Shown: positions 7,796-16,604 of the stretch, piece by piece | Layout: the number at the start of each line of letters is the position of its first letter | Numbering within the stretch: position 1 is the first letter of the stretch | NCBI GenBank assembly: GCA_044227095.1 | Contig: JBGAFV010000001.1 | Span: forward strand, 2,294,001 to 2,358,000 | Source of the DNA: JACMLD01 sp044227095 | GTDB taxonomy: Bacteria > Bacteroidota > Bacteroidia > Chitinophagales > Chitinophagaceae | Length of the DNA: 64,000 bases | Direction: 5' to 3' | Program-made: the position numbers and the translations under genes | The notes under the pieces: model-generated | Told to the model about the DNA's origin: nothing | The model's input: the letters and a program-made list of their open reading frames with translations, nothing else | Databases searched by the model: none

Positions 7796-8506
7796 CTAAT
7801 GAACTAACGAAGCAGTAACTTTTTCATTCATCCTGTCTGTTTCAATCAATCCATCTCTCAGGCGCACTACACGATGGGCATGCAATGCAATATCTTCTTC
7901 GTGCGTAACCAATACCACGGTATTGCCGGCGGCCTGTATAGCGCCAAAAATATCCATGATTTCAATAGAAGTTTTTGTATCAAGGTTACCAGTAGGTTCG
8001 TCTGCAAGAATAATAGAAGGATTGTTTACCAGTGCTCTTGCTATGGCCACACGCTGGCATTGTCCACCGCTTAGCTCATTGGGTTTATGGTGGCTTCTGT
8101 CTGTAAGGCTTACTTTTTCAAGCACAGCCATCGCCATTTCTGTTCTTAGTTTTTTTGCAACGCCTGCGTACACAAGTGGCAGGGCCACATTTTCTGCAGC
8201 GGTTAATCTTGGCAATAGATTAAACTGCTGAAACACGAAACCAATTTCTTTATTGCGCACATCGGCAAGCGCATCGTCTGCCATTTTGCTTACATCCTGC
8301 TCATTTAAAATATACTTGCCACCGGTAGGAGAGTCGAGGCAGCCCAGAATATTCATCAATGTACTTTTGCCAGAACCGGAAGGTCCCATAAGTGCCACGT
8401 ATTCATTTTTATGAATGCTAAGCGAAATGCCTTTTAAAACCGGTATGGGTTCTTTGCCCATGAAGTAAGCTTTCTGTATGTTCTCAAGTTGTATAATGCC
8501 GTTCAT
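7796..8506 (-). CDS. ABC transporter ATP-binding protein, MacB type
   Basis: 236 aa. Walker A GPSGSGKS, Q-loop VFQQFNLLPRLTAAENV, signature LSGGQCQRVAIARAL, Walker B IILADEPTGNLD and H-loop VLVTHEEDIA. The pattern FNLLPRLTAAENVALPLVYAG is typical of the MacB/YknY branch that pairs with FtsX-like permeases to export peptides, lipids or macrolides. It follows gatC by 25 nt on the same strand and is probably co-transcribed, with no obvious functional link. The C-terminal tail (DRMNEKVTASLVH) is an extension after the core fold. The MacB-type permease at 42731-45112 is a candidate partner only by family. Confidence 0.9.
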   Translation of the reverse strand: MNGIIQLENIQKAYFMGKEPIPVLKGISLSIHKNEYVALMGPSGSGKSTLMNILGCLDSPTGGKYILNEQDVSKMADDALADVRNKEIGFVFQQFNLLPRLTAAENVALPLVYAGVAKKLRTEMAMAVLEKVSLTDRSHHKPNELSGGQCQRVAIARALVNNPSIILADEPTGNLDTKTSIEIMDIFGAIQAAGNTVVLVTHEEDIALHAHRVVRLRDGLIETDRMNEKVTASLVH

Positions 8507-8531
8507 ATAATGAGGGTTGCTGCTGTTGATG

Positions 8532-8822
8532 TTATTTTTTTATCACTTTCGGAACCTTAAAGTAATCATTATTTGCATCGGGTGCATTAGCAAGTGCAGT
8601 TGCTTTTTGCATAGAGCCTTTTATTTCATCTTCCCTAAAGGCATCCAGTGCATCCGTCATGTGCAATAATGGTTCTGTGCCTGTAGTATCCACTTCCTGT
8701 AATTTTTCTACAAAAGCAATCATACGCTGCAAATCATCCTTAATCTCTGATTTCTCTTCATCAGTAAATTTTAACCTTGCCAGCTCTGCCAGGTTGTTAA
8801 TCAATTGCGTAGTTACTTCCAT
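8532..8822 (-). CDS. gatC: Asp-tRNA(Asn)/Glu-tRNA(Gln) amidotransferase subunit C
   Basis: 96 aa, the normal length for GatC, the small clamp that stabilises the GatA-GatB complex that amidates Glu-tRNA(Gln) or Asp-tRNA(Asn). The N-terminal pattern INNLAELARLKFTDEEKSEI and the middle KLQEVDTTGTEPLLH ... FREDE are diagnostic; the C-terminal segment YFKVPKVIKK matches the conserved FxVPKVI ending. gatA and gatB are not in the window. A -7 box (TATTTTTG) lies just upstream, and the MacB-type ATPase gene follows 25 nt downstream. Confidence 0.94.
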   Translation of the reverse strand: MEVTTQLINNLAELARLKFTDEEKSEIKDDLQRMIAFVEKLQEVDTTGTEPLLHMTDALDAFREDEIKGSMQKATALANAPDANNDYFKVPKVIKK

Positions 8823-8827
8823 ATCAA

Positions 8828-8835
8828 CAAAAATA
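8828..8835 (-). promoter_or_regulatory. -7 box (TATTTTTG) of gatC
   Basis: On the minus strand TATTTTTG ends 5 nt before the gatC ATG at 8822, an exact TAnnTTTG match. No -33 TTTG at standard spacing was found. Confidence 0.4.
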
Positions 8836-8885
8836 AAGAATTGCCTGCAAGCAGCCGGGTTTTATGATGAAAGGCGGGAAAATTA

Positions 8886-9069
8886 GTCGAGAGTCGGTAG
8901 TCGGGAGTCTTTAGTCGGAGCTGCCAGTTCATAGTTCGGGAGTTCGATAGTTCTTTTGTGCAAAAATTCATGTATCAATATCATCAGTTTTTTACGGGGA
9001 AGGAACTATAAAATACCGAACTATGAACTATGTTTTCACTCCCTACTCCTGACTATCGACTCCCGACTT
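8886..9069. repeat. Nested palindromic word element between gatC and trpS
   Basis: Four blocks are arranged A-B-B'-A'. A (8886-8918) repeats AGTCGGTAGTCGGGAGTC words, B (8926-8953) repeats TTCATAGTTCGGGAGTTC words, B' (9003-9032) is the inverse of B (CCGAACTATGAACTATG), and A' (9049-9069) the inverse of A (GACTATCGACTCCCGACTT). The whole can fold into a long two-segment hairpin. It abuts the trpS -7 box. Confidence 0.7.
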
Positions 9070-9075
9070 TCTTCT

Positions 9076-9083
9076 TATCTTCG
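9076..9083 (+). promoter_or_regulatory. -7 box (TATCTTCG) of trpS
   Basis: TATCTTCG matches TAnnTTTG with one mismatch and ends 7 nt before the ATG at 9091. The -33 position falls inside the right arm of the palindromic element. The same octamer precedes the FG-GAP gene at 37434. Confidence 0.35.
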
Positions 9084-9090
9084 CCAACTT

Positions 9091-10092
9091 ATGAGTAAGA
9101 AAGAAAGAGTAATGAGTGGCATACGCCCAACGGGCTTTTTGCACCTGGGAAATTATTATGGCGCCATGCGCAACTGGGTGCGTATGCAGGATGAATTTGA
9201 ATGTTTTTATTCTGTAGTAGACTGGCATTCGCTTACCACGCATCCCGATACAAAAGAACTGAAAGCCAATGTAAAAAGGGTTTTTGCAGAATGTATTGCT
9301 GCGGGGCTTGATCCGGATAAATGCACTTTTCATGCACAGAGTGATGTGCCTGAAATTGCCGAATTATACCTGTGCCTAAATATGCTGGCTTATAAAGGGG
9401 AACTGGAAAAAACAGCCACCTTCAAAGATAAAGTTCGTCAGAGCCCGGATAATGTAAACGCCGGCCTGCTTACTTACCCGGTTTTGCAAACGGCGGATAT
9501 TTTAATTCACCGTGCCATATATGTTCCTGTGGGCAAAGACCAGGAACAGCATCTTGAAATGGCCCGCAATTTTGCAGAAAGGTTCAATCACCGGTATGGC
9601 GAAGTATTTCCGTTACCCAAAGCATTTAATTATAACAGTGATTTGGTAAAAATTATGAGCCTTGATGATACAGGTAAAATGAGCAAGAGTGAAAACCAGA
9701 ATGCGACAATTTTTTTGGCGGATGATGATGACCTGATTCGGAAAAAAATAATGAAAGCCAAAACCGATAGCGGCCCAACAGAGCCAAATTCTGTAAAACC
9801 GGGTTATATTGAAAACGTTTTTCAGCTAATGCGGTTGGTAAGCAGCGAAGAAGTTTTGGCAAAGTTTGAAAAAGACTATGATAATTGCAATATTCGCTAT
9901 GGCGATATGAAAAAGCAACTTGGCGAAGACATGGTAAAATTTATATCTCCCATGCGTGAAAAAGCAACTGCCATACAACAGGATGAAAAATACCTAACCG
10001 AAGTAATGGAAAAAGGGGCCGATAAAGCAAGAAAAAGCGCTGCTGCTACTATACAATTGGTAAGGCAGGCCATGGGCCTAAAATATTACTGA
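9091..10092 (+). CDS. trpS: Tryptophan--tRNA ligase
   Basis: 333 aa class Ic synthetase. The HIGH-like motif is HLGNYYGA in SGIRPTGFLHLGNYYGA, and the KMSKS loop is DDTGKMSKSENQNA. The segment VPVGKDQEQHLEMARNFAERFN is a TrpRS hallmark. The open frame extends upstream to 8956, but that extension lies in the palindromic repeat, and the ATG at 9091 gives the standard N-terminus eight residues before SGIRPTG. It charges tRNA(Trp) and acts in the cytoplasm. Divergent from gatC. Confidence 0.95.
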   Translation: MSKKERVMSGIRPTGFLHLGNYYGAMRNWVRMQDEFECFYSVVDWHSLTTHPDTKELKANVKRVFAECIAAGLDPDKCTFHAQSDVPEIAELYLCLNMLAYKGELEKTATFKDKVRQSPDNVNAGLLTYPVLQTADILIHRAIYVPVGKDQEQHLEMARNFAERFNHRYGEVFPLPKAFNYNSDLVKIMSLDDTGKMSKSENQNATIFLADDDDLIRKKIMKAKTDSGPTEPNSVKPGYIENVFQLMRLVSSEEVLAKFEKDYDNCNIRYGDMKKQLGEDMVKFISPMREKATAIQQDEKYLTEVMEKGADKARKSAAATIQLVRQAMGLKYY

Positions 10093-10169
10093 TTATTTTC
10101 CTCTTTAAATGTTGTTCAGTTAAGGGAATTGTATATTTTTAGCGGCACTATCAATTGCAAATTGTATCA

Positions 10170-10811
10170 ATGGCCATGGCAAAAAATAAGAAACCCAAGC
10201 ATATAGCGATTGCCGGAAATATCGGTGCCGGAAAAACTACACTCACAGAATTGCTGAGCAAACATTATAAATGGATTCCGCAGTTTGAAGATGTTGATCA
10301 TAACCCTTACCTGAATGATTTTTATGAAGACATGCCCCGCTGGAGTTTTAACCTGCAGGTATATTTTCTCAACAACCGTCTTACACAATTGCTGGATATA
10401 CATCGCGGTACTGAAACAGTTATACAAGACCGTACCATTTTTGAAGACGCCAACATATTTGCGCCCAATCTTCATGAAATGGGACTGATGAGCAAACGTG
10501 ATTTTGATAACTATTTCAAATTCTTTCAAACGCTTAAATCAATGGTGCAGCCGCCCGATTTATTGATTTATTTGAAAGGCTCTGTTCCTACATTAGTAGG
10601 CCAGATACAAAAACGCGGACGTGAGTACGAAGAAAACATTCGTCTCGATTATTTAAAGCGCCTCAACGATTTTTACAACAAATGGATTGAAAGCTACAAA
10701 GAAGGCCCGCTGCTGGTAATTGATATTGATAAAAATAAATTTGGCGAAAACGAAGAACACATGGGCGAAATCATTCGTAAGGTGGATGCGCAATTATATG
10801 GGTTGTTTTAA
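10170..10811 (+). CDS. Deoxynucleoside kinase (dNK / deoxyadenosine-deoxyguanosine kinase family)
   Basis: 213 aa. It phosphorylates deoxynucleosides for salvage. P-loop GNIGAGKTT (about residues 16-24), the DR-S/T-type motif QDRTIFEDANIFA and the lid RGREYE are those of the dCK/dGK family. Mixed adenosine/guanosine specificity is common in Bacteroidota homologues, but substrate cannot be read from the sequence. Starts: ATG at 10170 (MAMAKNKK) or 10176; a TTG at 10155 is less likely. A strong terminator follows at 10843. Confidence 0.9.
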   Translation: MAMAKNKKPKHIAIAGNIGAGKTTLTELLSKHYKWIPQFEDVDHNPYLNDFYEDMPRWSFNLQVYFLNNRLTQLLDIHRGTETVIQDRTIFEDANIFAPNLHEMGLMSKRDFDNYFKFFQTLKSMVQPPDLLIYLKGSVPTLVGQIQKRGREYEENIRLDYLKRLNDFYNKWIESYKEGPLLVIDIDKNKFGENEEHMGEIIRKVDAQLYGLF

Positions 10812-10842
10812 AAAGTGTATTAAAAGTATCATTATATTTCTG

Positions 10843-10867
10843 GCGGTTCTATGGAACCGCTTTTTTT
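10843..10867 (+). terminator. Rho-independent terminator after the deoxynucleoside kinase gene
   Basis: GCGGTTC (10843-10849), loop TATG, GAACCGC (10854-10860) followed by seven T residues. Perfect 7-bp GC-rich stem 31 nt past the stop codon. Confidence 0.85.
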
Positions 10868-11040
10868 ATCTCTCTAATTTTAATTTAGGAATATTAAGAC
10901 AATCTGCGCTTCTGCACAAATAGCCTATGGACGTCAAGCGGTAATTTTCGAATGCTGAAAAAGGGAAATTATGTTATCGCATTGGGGGCTATACTTCTTC
11001 AAATATAGCAAAGGTGTTCATTGCAAAATAAATGCTGCAA

Positions 11041-11586
11041 TTAATTTGAATGATATACTGCAAACTCATTCAGCTTATATAGTTCCTTATTTATTTTTTC
11101 TATCCATACAGCTTGTTGTTCTTTATTGCGGCTGTAATCTGTTTCATTATCATACTGGTTTTGCATATCGGCCAAATCATTCATTATCTTCTGGTATATA
11201 GCCGGTACTTCTTTTTGTGCAGTAGCACTATTAAACTTATAGGCTTTTATTTGTTTGTACAATCTGCGTGTAAAGATCTCAGCAATGTCAAAATGGCCTT
11301 GTTCGTGTGCTAGTATGTAATCGGTTTTTACCCTTCCCCAGGAACTGTTTTTTTCAAATACACAGCCTATATTATAAGAAAAGCCTTTGTCAGAATCATA
11401 GCTATAGCTAAAGGTTATTTTGGAGCTGGTAAGTGCAGCGTTGGAAGAATTATTATCGGGCTGTTTTTTAAAATCGCTCCAGTTTAACCGGCGTGCAGCA
11501 GACCAGGGTATGCTGGTATCATCCTTTTGAGGATTAGCGAAAAAAGCGAATGAAAATAAAAATGCCGTTATTAATTTAAACATCAT
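11041..11586 (-). CDS. Secreted DUF922 protein (putative zinc metalloprotease fold)
   Basis: 181 aa with an N-terminal hydrophobic signal (about residues 3-18). The core carries the DUF922 features: IPWSAARRLNWSDFK near the start and the metal-binding HExxH motif H94-E95-Q-G-H98 followed by FDIAEIFTRRL. DUF922 proteins are described as secreted Zn-dependent protease-like, but activity is largely untested. The C-terminal half is charged and helical and ends AVYHSN. Two adjacent ATGs (11586, 11583) are both possible starts. The gene stands alone: terminator of the kinase gene on one side, 124 nt of non-coding sequence on the other. Confidence 0.8.
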   Translation of the reverse strand: MMFKLITAFLFSFAFFANPQKDDTSIPWSAARRLNWSDFKKQPDNNSSNAALTSSKITFSYSYDSDKGFSYNIGCVFEKNSSWGRVKTDYILAHEQGHFDIAEIFTRRLYKQIKAYKFNSATAQKEVPAIYQKIMNDLADMQNQYDNETDYSRNKEQQAVWIEKINKELYKLNEFAVYHSN

Positions 11587-11710
11587 TGCGTGAATTTAAA
11601 ATTAATAACGGCAACTCAATTAAGTGTATGCTAAATGAATTCTTAAAATTAGATTGATAATGAATTATTGAAACAATTAAAACTTTAACTAATCAACCAC
11701 CCAACTATTG

Positions 11711-12193
11711 CTACTTGGTTTTTTTCAGCAACATTACATAACCACAAAGGCCTTTCTTCTTTTGTTTGTTTACCTGTACTGGTTTTATAAGATGGTATTC
11801 TGTAAACTGGGAAACATATGGATAGCTGATTACATTTCCATCAACATCACCCCACTGATTCTTTTTGTATACAACTTGTTTTTCGTTCCAGTCGTACATG
11901 CGCACTTCATATAGTTTTGAAGTTGGATCGCCAATAAAAATAAATTGATACCATGCACCTTGTGTAAGCGGGAGAACAATTGGGAGTTCGTACTCGCTTT
12001 CCATTTTAACGGAAGCTTCGCGTACTATTTCATATCCTTTTGCGGCAAATAATTGTTTGAGGCTGTCTATTTCTGTTTTGTAAGATTCGTTCATGCAGGC
12101 TTCCAGCTTAATAACTTCTTCCTGTGCCATTGATGATAATGAGCAGAGGATAATTGCTGAAAAGAAACATAGCTTGGTTAATAAGTTTTTCAT
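11711..12193 (-). CDS. Secreted protein of unknown function
   Basis: 160 aa from the ATG at 12193, which gives a clear signal peptide (MKNLLTKLCFF ... SLSSMAQEE, cleavage likely after A). The frame is open further upstream to 12289, but that extension adds an unlikely N-terminus. The mature protein has a helical region (about 30-60) followed by mostly beta segments (ELPIVLPLTQGAWYQFIFIG, KLYEVRMYDWNEKQVVY). The C-terminus is Lys-rich (KQKKKGLCGYVMLLKKTK). I do not recognise the family; periplasmic or cell-surface location is inferred from the signal only. Confidence 0.7.
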   Translation of the reverse strand: MKNLLTKLCFFSAIILCSLSSMAQEEVIKLEACMNESYKTEIDSLKQLFAAKGYEIVREASVKMESEYELPIVLPLTQGAWYQFIFIGDPTSKLYEVRMYDWNEKQVVYKKNQWGDVDGNVISYPYVSQFTEYHLIKPVQVNKQKKKGLCGYVMLLKKTK

Positions 12194-12307
12194 TAAAAGG
12201 GATTTAGGATGGTGGATTGGTTGAGATCTAAAGTAAATAATCATATGCATTAATGCAATGCATATGCCAATATTTTCGATAAATAACAATAAAATGCGGT
12301 TTAAGTA

Positions 12308-13066
12308 CTAACTTTTAAAAAAATAAAATGCATCCGCTTGTGCCGTACACGTTAATACTAAGTCGTTTATGCAAACATGGGCCGGAAGGGTGGCGCAATA
12401 GTAGATTACACTGGCCACATCTTCGGCACTGAGGGGGGTATAGCCATCGTACACTTTTTGGGCCGCCGCCGCATCTCCTTTAAACCTTACCAGCGAAAAT
12501 TCTGTTTCAGCAGCACCGGGGTGGATAGCCGTTACCTTTATGCGATGACGGAGCAAATCTACACGCATGCCTTTGCTAACAGCATCCACAGCAGCTTTTG
12601 AAGCGCAATAGACATTCCCTTTTTCATAAATATCTTTTGCCGCTATAGAACCCAGGTTGATGATATGGCCTCCGTTGCGGGCAATCATAAAGGGAAGCAC
12701 AGCCTTGCTCACATACAGAAGGCCCTTTACATTGGTGTCCATCATGGTATCCCAATCATCAATGCTGCCTTCATCAAAATAATCCCTGCCAAGGGCCAGG
12801 CCAGCATTGTTAAGCAAAATGTCTACCTGTTTCCAGCGGTCTGGAATATTACTGATGATTCTTGTTGTTTCTTCCCTGTTTCTTACATCAAAAACAAGGG
12901 CAAGCACTTCTACACCAAATTTATTTTCAAGATCTTTTTTTAGTTCAAGTAAGAGAGAGTCTCTTCTCCCGGTAATGATCAGGTCAAATTTGGCCGCTGC
13001 AAATTTTTCTGCTGCCGCTTTTCCAAAACCGGAAGTAGCGCCTGTAATAAAAATAATCTTGTTCAT
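12308..13066 (-). CDS. SDR-family NAD(P)-dependent oxidoreductase (YdfG-like)
   Basis: 252 aa classical short-chain dehydrogenase. The cofactor motif is TGATSGFG (residues 8-15), with NNAG at 86-89 and the catalytic residues S140, Y153 and K157 (YCASK). The R-R pair after beta-2 (TGRRDSL) favours NADP. The closest named relatives are YdfG/3-hydroxy-acid (serine/malonic semialdehyde) dehydrogenases, based on the pattern LALGRDYFDEGSIDDWDTMMDTNVKGLLYVS. Substrate cannot be fixed. It appears monocistronic. Confidence 0.9.
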   Translation of the reverse strand: MNKIIFITGATSGFGKAAAEKFAAAKFDLIITGRRDSLLLELKKDLENKFGVEVLALVFDVRNREETTRIISNIPDRWKQVDILLNNAGLALGRDYFDEGSIDDWDTMMDTNVKGLLYVSKAVLPFMIARNGGHIINLGSIAAKDIYEKGNVYCASKAAVDAVSKGMRVDLLRHRIKVTAIHPGAAETEFSLVRFKGDAAAAQKVYDGYTPLSAEDVASVIYYCATLPAHVCINDLVLTCTAQADAFYFFKS

Positions 13067-13132
13067 TTGGTTGGTTAATTAATTAGTTAGTCGGTTGAAT
13101 TGTTGATTTATAAAAATCAGTGATGGTAAGAG

Positions 13133-15784
13133 CTATCTTATCAAAACCATTGTTCCTTTTTTAGTGATGGTTTTGCCTGTATAATCATGGCCCTGTACTA
13201 CCCAAACATAAGTGCCCGATGCCTGTGCTTTGCCTGCATATCTTCCGTCCCATCCACTGCCATCGCTGCTGCTGAAGACCATTAATCCCCACCGGTCATA
13301 AATACGGAAATAATCAATTCTTGAAATGCCTACTGCAATAGGACGGAATAAAGTGTTTGTTGTACCACCGGGTGTAAACGCATTCGGTACAAAAATATCG
13401 GGTGCTGTTTTAAATACTTTTACGCGGATAGAATCAATAGAAAAACAATTTTCTTTCGTATACACTTTTACAGCATAATTGTACACGCCACTGTTTGTAA
13501 ACAATGCAGTGGGCGATTGAATTAGGTTGTTATCAAGAAAATCCGGGGGTGTCCATAAAAAGTATTGTGCTCCTGTAGCCGTTAATTTCAATGGCTGGTT
13601 AACAGTTACTGAAGTATCGTTTCCGGCAGAAGCAATAACAGGTGGGCGTACTATAACAATAACTGTGTCAAACTTTGGCTTGGGGCAGCCAAGCACATCG
13701 TAAACGGAAAGAATGTACGAAGTTGTTGAAATAGGATGTGCAAGCGGGGTAAGGCTGCTGGCATTGATTAAACTATTAACCGGAGACCAGTTAAATGTTG
13801 AGCCCACAATATTTGCGTTCAATATCGCCGTATCGCCGTAGCATACAATTTTATCTTCTCCTGCATTTGCACTTGGATAAGGAACAGTACGAATGGTTAC
13901 ATTGTCTGTAACATTGCATTTGCCAATGCTTCCGGTTAGCTGGTAAGTTGTGGTTCCGGTTGGTATGACGGAAGGATTAGCTGACCTCGGATTGTTGAAT
14001 ACACCTGTAGGCGACCATGAATAAGCAAGTGCATTTGTTGATGGATGCATAGTTATTGCATCGGTAAGGCATATAGTAGAATCTGGGCCAGCATCCAGGG
14101 TAACATGATCTACAACTCTTACCCTTACAGAATCTGTATTTATACAACCATTTTCGTTTAACTGTACATGGTAGACAGTTGTATTGATTGGAAATACCAA
14201 TGGGGTAGAGGTATTTTCATTGATAATTCTTGTTAAAGGGGTCCAGGAAAAAACACCAAGGCCATTAGCCTGCAGCATGAGTGTATCCTGTATAGGCAGG
14301 TTGCTGCATATTAAAGTGTCTTTAAATGGCAGGCTGATTAAAGGCTTATCTTTTACTTCAAACGGTACAGAAACAGTATCTATACAACCTTTGTTGCTTT
14401 GTACAATAAGCTGTGCGGTTTTATTGCCCAGAGTAGCAAACTTCCATTGTGGATTTTGCAAATGAGACGTATCTGTTGTGGTACTCTCATCACCAAAATT
14501 CCAACTCCACGCACTTACAGAACCATATTTTGTTTTTGTAGTATCAATAAACTGAATGGGTGTATACAAACAAGAACCACTAACAACAAAACCAGGGTAA
14601 AAGCCTGGATACACTTTGGCAAGCGTTGTTGTTGAGTCGAGGCATTGCCCCGCCAAAATAACTTTAAGGTTTATAACGTATGTTCCAGTATCTGCAAATT
14701 TGTGCTGAACAGTACCAACAGCATCAAGAGAAGTATCGGTTTTTGTTCCATCTCCATATTTCCAGATATACACTGTACCAGCAGGATTAAATTGTTCGTT
14801 TTTAAAAGTTACCAGGAAGTCATCGCAGTAATCATAATCTGGTTTTAAAAATGCTTTCAGCGGGTTGCAATCAGAGATTTTAAGGTGAATATCTTTTCTA
14901 TGTACATTAATAAGAACGCCTTTGCGGTATTCATAAATACAGCCTGTAACAACATATTGCCCCGATACATCAGGTGCAATACCGGAAATAATGCCAGTAT
15001 GCGGATCAATGTTGGCTTTAAAACCCAGTGGTGAAGAGCCACTGTAAGAAGCGCTATACGGCAATGAACTGTATGGAGGTGCGGTAGCAGCACTTGGTGC
15101 GGGGCAATTGGTACAACCATTGGTTTGGTTACCCTGACCGCCACCGTTATATGCGTTGCACAATGAATAAATTAATGAATCTCCATCGGGATCAGTTGCA
15201 GAAAAATCGAAAGAGAAACCAGAACCTGCACAAATTGCTACAGCATCATTACCAGAAATTACCGGGCTGGAATTATGATCGGGCAAAGGTAAAACACCGG
15301 TGCCCGGAATATCGCAGGTATATGTAGCGCCAAAAGAATCACTGCTTCCTGCAATATTTTCTATACCGCCAATACGGCAACAACGCTGATATGATATAGA
15401 GTAACCCTGTGCATCATCTGGCAATTCAACAGTAGTTTCAAAATATTTTAGTTTATAGCAAATGTCCGTTGGTGGATTGGTAATGCAAGGGTTTGAATTG
15501 GGATCATACGTAATAATCTGCTGCCCTGTAATGTTAACAGTAATGTTGGCGATTCTTGCATTATCAGATCTGCGGTAGATGGTAAAAGGAACGGAGGTTT
15601 CATTTTGCCCGGGATCGTTGGCATTGCAATCAATATAAAGTTTAAGCCTTAACGTATAGGTGGATGAATTTGGTGCTACGCCCGGCCCCACATATGCATA
15701 CGACATCTCTCCGCCGCGTATATGTCTTGCATATACAGGTATAAAAAATAAAATTGTAACAATTGCTGCCAGTAATTTTTTCAT
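13133..15784 (-). CDS. Large secreted PKD-type protein with T9SS type-B (gliding-associated) C-terminal domain
   Basis: 883 aa. A signal peptide (MKKLLAAIVTILFFIPVYA) is followed by HIRGGEMSYAYVG, a typical beginning for this Bacteroidota group. Residues about 180-290 carry Ig/cadherin-like features (FSATDPDGDSLIYS); 330-480 contain PKD-like domains (YIWKYGDGTKTDTS, WSWNFGDEST); 500-780 are further Ig-like beta repeats with WSP motifs. The last ~90 residues (PDIFVPNAFTPGGT ... YDRWGLMVFSSSDGSGWDGRYAGK ... SGTYVWVVQGHDYTGK) are the TIGR04131-type sorting domain used by T9SS for export and surface attachment. The ligand is unknown. It lies 19 nt after the alpha/beta hydrolase gene, so probably in the same operon. 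Confidence 0.9.
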   Translation of the reverse strand: MKKLLAAIVTILFFIPVYARHIRGGEMSYAYVGPGVAPNSSTYTLRLKLYIDCNANDPGQNETSVPFTIYRRSDNARIANITVNITGQQIITYDPNSNPCITNPPTDICYKLKYFETTVELPDDAQGYSISYQRCCRIGGIENIAGSSDSFGATYTCDIPGTGVLPLPDHNSSPVISGNDAVAICAGSGFSFDFSATDPDGDSLIYSLCNAYNGGGQGNQTNGCTNCPAPSAATAPPYSSLPYSASYSGSSPLGFKANIDPHTGIISGIAPDVSGQYVVTGCIYEYRKGVLINVHRKDIHLKISDCNPLKAFLKPDYDYCDDFLVTFKNEQFNPAGTVYIWKYGDGTKTDTSLDAVGTVQHKFADTGTYVINLKVILAGQCLDSTTTLAKVYPGFYPGFVVSGSCLYTPIQFIDTTKTKYGSVSAWSWNFGDESTTTDTSHLQNPQWKFATLGNKTAQLIVQSNKGCIDTVSVPFEVKDKPLISLPFKDTLICSNLPIQDTLMLQANGLGVFSWTPLTRIINENTSTPLVFPINTTVYHVQLNENGCINTDSVRVRVVDHVTLDAGPDSTICLTDAITMHPSTNALAYSWSPTGVFNNPRSANPSVIPTGTTTYQLTGSIGKCNVTDNVTIRTVPYPSANAGEDKIVCYGDTAILNANIVGSTFNWSPVNSLINASSLTPLAHPISTTSYILSVYDVLGCPKPKFDTVIVIVRPPVIASAGNDTSVTVNQPLKLTATGAQYFLWTPPDFLDNNLIQSPTALFTNSGVYNYAVKVYTKENCFSIDSIRVKVFKTAPDIFVPNAFTPGGTTNTLFRPIAVGISRIDYFRIYDRWGLMVFSSSDGSGWDGRYAGKAQASGTYVWVVQGHDYTGKTITKKGTMVLIR

Positions 15785-15803
15785 TCCGTTTTCAAGTGCA
15801 GGG

Positions 15804-16604
15804 TTAACTGTTGCACATTTTTAAAAAAGACAACAGTGCCTGGTTACTTTTTTCTTTTTCCTCCCACATACCCATATGGGCCGAATGTTCAAGGATTTCA
15901 ATAGACACTATTTCCGGCAGGTGGCTTTGTTTTATTATGTCTTCAAACAATATTGCTTTATCCTGCCTGCCAATCAGTAATAGAATTGGTTTATTAAAGG
16001 ACTGTAAAACAGCAGTACGATCGGGGCGCTTTATCATTGCTTCATAATAAGCAATCAATACCAGAGGGTCAAAGCTACTGTATCGGTTTATCATTTCCTC
16101 TAAAACTAACTCGTTTTTAATACGGAAAGCTTCTGTAAAAAGGTTGGGTGTAGATTGATTTATAAATTCGTAACTACCATGGCTTTGCATAAATGCAATT
16201 GCCTTCCTGCGGGTTGCTTTTTTTTCTTCAGTATCTGCAAAAGCGGTGGAATGAAAAAGGCCAAATGCCTTTAGTAAACCCGGATATTTTTCTGCAAAAG
16301 CAAGTGTTATATAGCCACCCATACTATGCCCAATCATAACAACATCATTTAATGCTTCTGCATCAATAATTTTTTTTACGCTTTCTGCCAATCCTTCAAT
16401 ACTCATGTCTTCTATAGGTGCAGAATTGCCACTTCCAGGCAGGTCAGGAATAATCAACTGGTAATGCTTCGCCAATTCATTAAGCTGGTATTTCCATACA
16501 TCGCTATTTTCTGCAAAACCATGAACCAACACAACTGGTTTGCCCTTGCCTTCTACTGCGTAATAAATTTCACTGTTGTTTATGCTAATCATTTTCTGTT
16601 TCAT
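15804..16604 (-). CDS. Alpha/beta-fold hydrolase
   Basis: 266 aa without a signal peptide. The oxyanion-hole segment is LVHGFAENSDVW, the nucleophile S94 lies in GHSMGG, and the acid and His are expected at LIGRQDKAI and HSAHMGMWE. The family includes esterases, C-C hydrolases and epoxide hydrolases; substrate cannot be inferred. Its ATG overlaps the stop of the upstream DUF4105 gene (ATGA, 16601-16604), which predicts translational coupling. The T9SS cargo gene follows after 19 nt. Confidence 0.92.
   Translation of the reverse strand: MKQKMISINNSEIYYAVEGKGKPVVLVHGFAENSDVWKYQLNELAKHYQLIIPDLPGSGNSAPIEDMSIEGLAESVKKIIDAEALNDVVMIGHSMGGYITLAFAEKYPGLLKAFGLFHSTAFADTEEKKATRRKAIAFMQSHGSYEFINQSTPNLFTEAFRIKNELVLEEMINRYSSFDPLVLIAYYEAMIKRPDRTAVLQSFNKPILLLIGRQDKAILFEDIIKQSHLPEIVSIEILEHSAHMGMWEEKEKSNQALLSFLKMCNS

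Noticed and set aside
8956..9090. N-terminal extension of trpS to 8956
   Set aside because: The added 45 codons lie in the palindromic repeat and the -7 box; TrpRS proteins begin close to the conserved SGIRPTG.
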